A stretch of 64,000 nucleotides of DNA. Source: Dichomitus squalens LYAD-421 SS1 (Eukaryota; Basidiomycota; Agaricomycetes; Polyporales; Polyporaceae). Below, in pieces: positions 62,625 through 64,000 of this stretch (positions are counted from its first letter, which is position 1; each line of letters opens with the position of its first letter). Position numbers and translations under genes: made by a program. The stretch covers positions 140,666 to 204,665 of the forward strand of contig NW_006766892.1 in assembly GCF_000275845.1 (NCBI RefSeq), read 5' to 3'. A model generated the notes under the pieces. That model worked only from the letters and a program-made list of their open reading frames with translations, had not been told where the DNA came from and did not search any database.

Positions 62625-63359
62625 ATGATAACAGCCTTCGTCACCGGCAACGCGGGTAAATTGCGCGAGGTTCGCCAGATCTTGGGCGCGGCGAACATCG
62701 AGGTCGACTCGCAGGAACTCGATAGTGAGTACACTCCAGGAAAATACCCGTATGGACCAGCGCGAAAGATAACCCGGAACCCACTCTAGTTCCCGAAATA
62801 CAGGGCTCTACGCGTGAGGTCGCCATCGCCAAGTGCCGCCGCGCTGCCGAGCTGCTCGGCCGTCCTTGCATTACCGAAGACACTGCGCTCTGCTTCAAGG
62901 CTCTGAACGGTCTTCCCGGGCCGTATATCAAGTATTTCCTCAAGGAACTTGGTCACGACGGTATGTCATGTTGTCATTACAGCGAATGACGATGCTTTAT
63001 ATCCACCAGGCCTGAACAATCTGCTTGTCGGGTTCGATACCAAGGAAGCCTGGGCACTATGCACGTTCGCGTACAGCGCTGGACCGGGCCACGAACCGAT
63101 CTTGTTCGAGGGACGCACCGACGGCAAGATCGTCCCCGCGCGTGGGCCTAGCTACTTTGGATGGGATCCTTGCTTCGAGCCCGACGGCTTCGGACTGACG
63201 TGCACACCCCTTTCATTCTAGGCGTGTTTTGCCTACTTTACTGACTCACTGCACTGCAGATACGCGGAAATGGCCTCCGAACAGAAAAACAAGATATCTC
63301 ATCGGGGGCGTGCACTGGAAAAGCTCGAGCAATATCTCCGTACCCTTCCCGCCCAATGA
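62625..63359 (+). CDS. HAM1: Inosine triphosphate pyrophosphatase (HAM1/ITPA)
   Basis: Four exons (62625-62724, 62790-62960, 63010-63199, 63260-63359) sum to 186 aa, the usual size. It opens [19 protein letters not shown], then the spliced [49 protein letters not shown] and [20 protein letters not shown]. The C-terminus is [16 protein letters not shown], then [20 protein letters not shown]. These are the ITPase substrate and metal motifs. The cytosolic enzyme hydrolyses ITP, dITP and XTP to monophosphates and keeps deaminated purines out of DNA and RNA. Confidence 0.96.
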
Positions 63360-64000
63360 ACCGTTCGGGACCGGGTGGTCATTATGATTTCCAGGCATTC
63401 CGGACACCGTCCCTGGACTAGATTTACTTTCCTGAGCACGATGTAGCAACAAATGAACACACTGTAGCCCATACCACCACCTGGACTCGGACGTAGTCGT
63501 GGATAGCGAGCCAATTCATCCATTATGCGATGAACACCACCTCTGTGGGCTATTGTCCACCCGTAAATTCTCGGGAGTTATCTTCAAAACTGACACCGAT
63601 GGTGCTACGAGGGCTACGGAGATGTACAGTCAGACGATTTTGCTGAATCAGGCGAACCCGCCCGGCGGGAAATGTCCAAGTACTCAAGAAGCCTTAGTCA
63701 TCCTGGGCTTCGGGCCATCCGCAGCCCTGCCAGTGAGGAAAGCACCAAATTTTCTGGGCGGACAAGGACGGCTCCTCGAGCTCAATATGAATGCTTTGGG
63801 ACATACCCGACCCGGGAATTGTGATCGTCGCCTGAAGGTTGTCGCTTGAGAGCTGGAAGTCCGAACGGAGTGGGATGCCCCTCCGGCGGGACACAGCCAC
63901 AAGGCTGAATCGCCGAGCGCCTGCCACGAAGGGCCACGTCAGTAGCGCTGGGGAGTGATCGAGCCTGAGCTGAGCCTGACTCAAGCCTGACTCAAACCAT
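63360..64000. other. Window edge, possible partial minus-strand coding fragment
   Basis: A minus-strand frame at 63694-63984 reads WPFVAGARRFSLVAVSRRRG and later GSGMSQSIHIELEEPSLSAQ. It looks somewhat protein-like but has no motif I know, and it is cut off from its context by the window end. The rest is the HAM1 3' flank. Confidence 0.3.

Overview
The window is nuclear DNA of a filamentous basidiomycete, most probably an Agaricomycete that degrades plant cell walls. Genes are dense and cut by short introns of about 50-70 nt with GTRNGT donors, CTNAC-like branch sites and YAG acceptors. The gene content fits: an AA9 lytic polysaccharide monooxygenase with a fungal CBM1, an intradiol ring-cleavage dioxygenase, a DUF6593-type protein, and fungal versions of housekeeping proteins. 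For most genes I placed every splice site by hand and checked that the summed exon lengths keep the reading frame.

Layout. 1-3.5 kb is a repeat block: a palindrome of about 970 bp that runs into a tandem duplication of about 975 bp, then perfect 28-bp inverted repeats and a WD40-like fragment. 3.6-10.8 kb holds a caspase-like protein with a duplicated N-terminal module, an AlkB-like dioxygenase, SAP18 and a short-chain dehydrogenase. 10.8-14.3 kb has no gene I can support, only a truncated tRNA-like element. 14.3-31.5 kb is a dense housekeeping block: serine racemase/threonine dehydratase, NUP42-like nucleoporin, TAF4, mitochondrial methionine aminopeptidase, NUP188, uL13m and a conserved acidic protein. 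31.8-45.6 kb holds a Boi/Pob1-like SH3-SAM-PH protein with an added CH-like end, TTC27/Emw1, a DUF6593 protein, EMC6, aspartate-semialdehyde dehydrogenase and the exosome subunit RRP43. 46.3-54.3 kb is a looser accessory stretch: a decayed intradiol dioxygenase copy, an intact one, the AA9-CBM1 enzyme, a 3-kb gene-poor stretch and a MITE-like element. 54.4-63.4 kb holds an F-box/LRR-like protein, SMC5 and ITPase (HAM1).

How the genes relate. Most neighbours are unrelated housekeeping genes in divergent or convergent pairs, several sharing short intergenic promoters (NUP188/uL13m, NUP42/TAF4, EMC6/ASADH, AlkB-like/SAP18). The accessory genes (AA9 enzyme, intradiol dioxygenases) fit lignocellulose and aromatic breakdown but do not form an obvious cluster. 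I found no CRISPR array, rRNA, complete tRNA or intact autonomous transposon. The most unusual items are the caspase-like protein that appears to lack its nucleophile cysteine, the SH3-SAM-PH-CH architecture, a 12-nt microexon in EMC6, an ATG-only first exon in the NUP42-like gene, the large palindrome and the MITE-like element.
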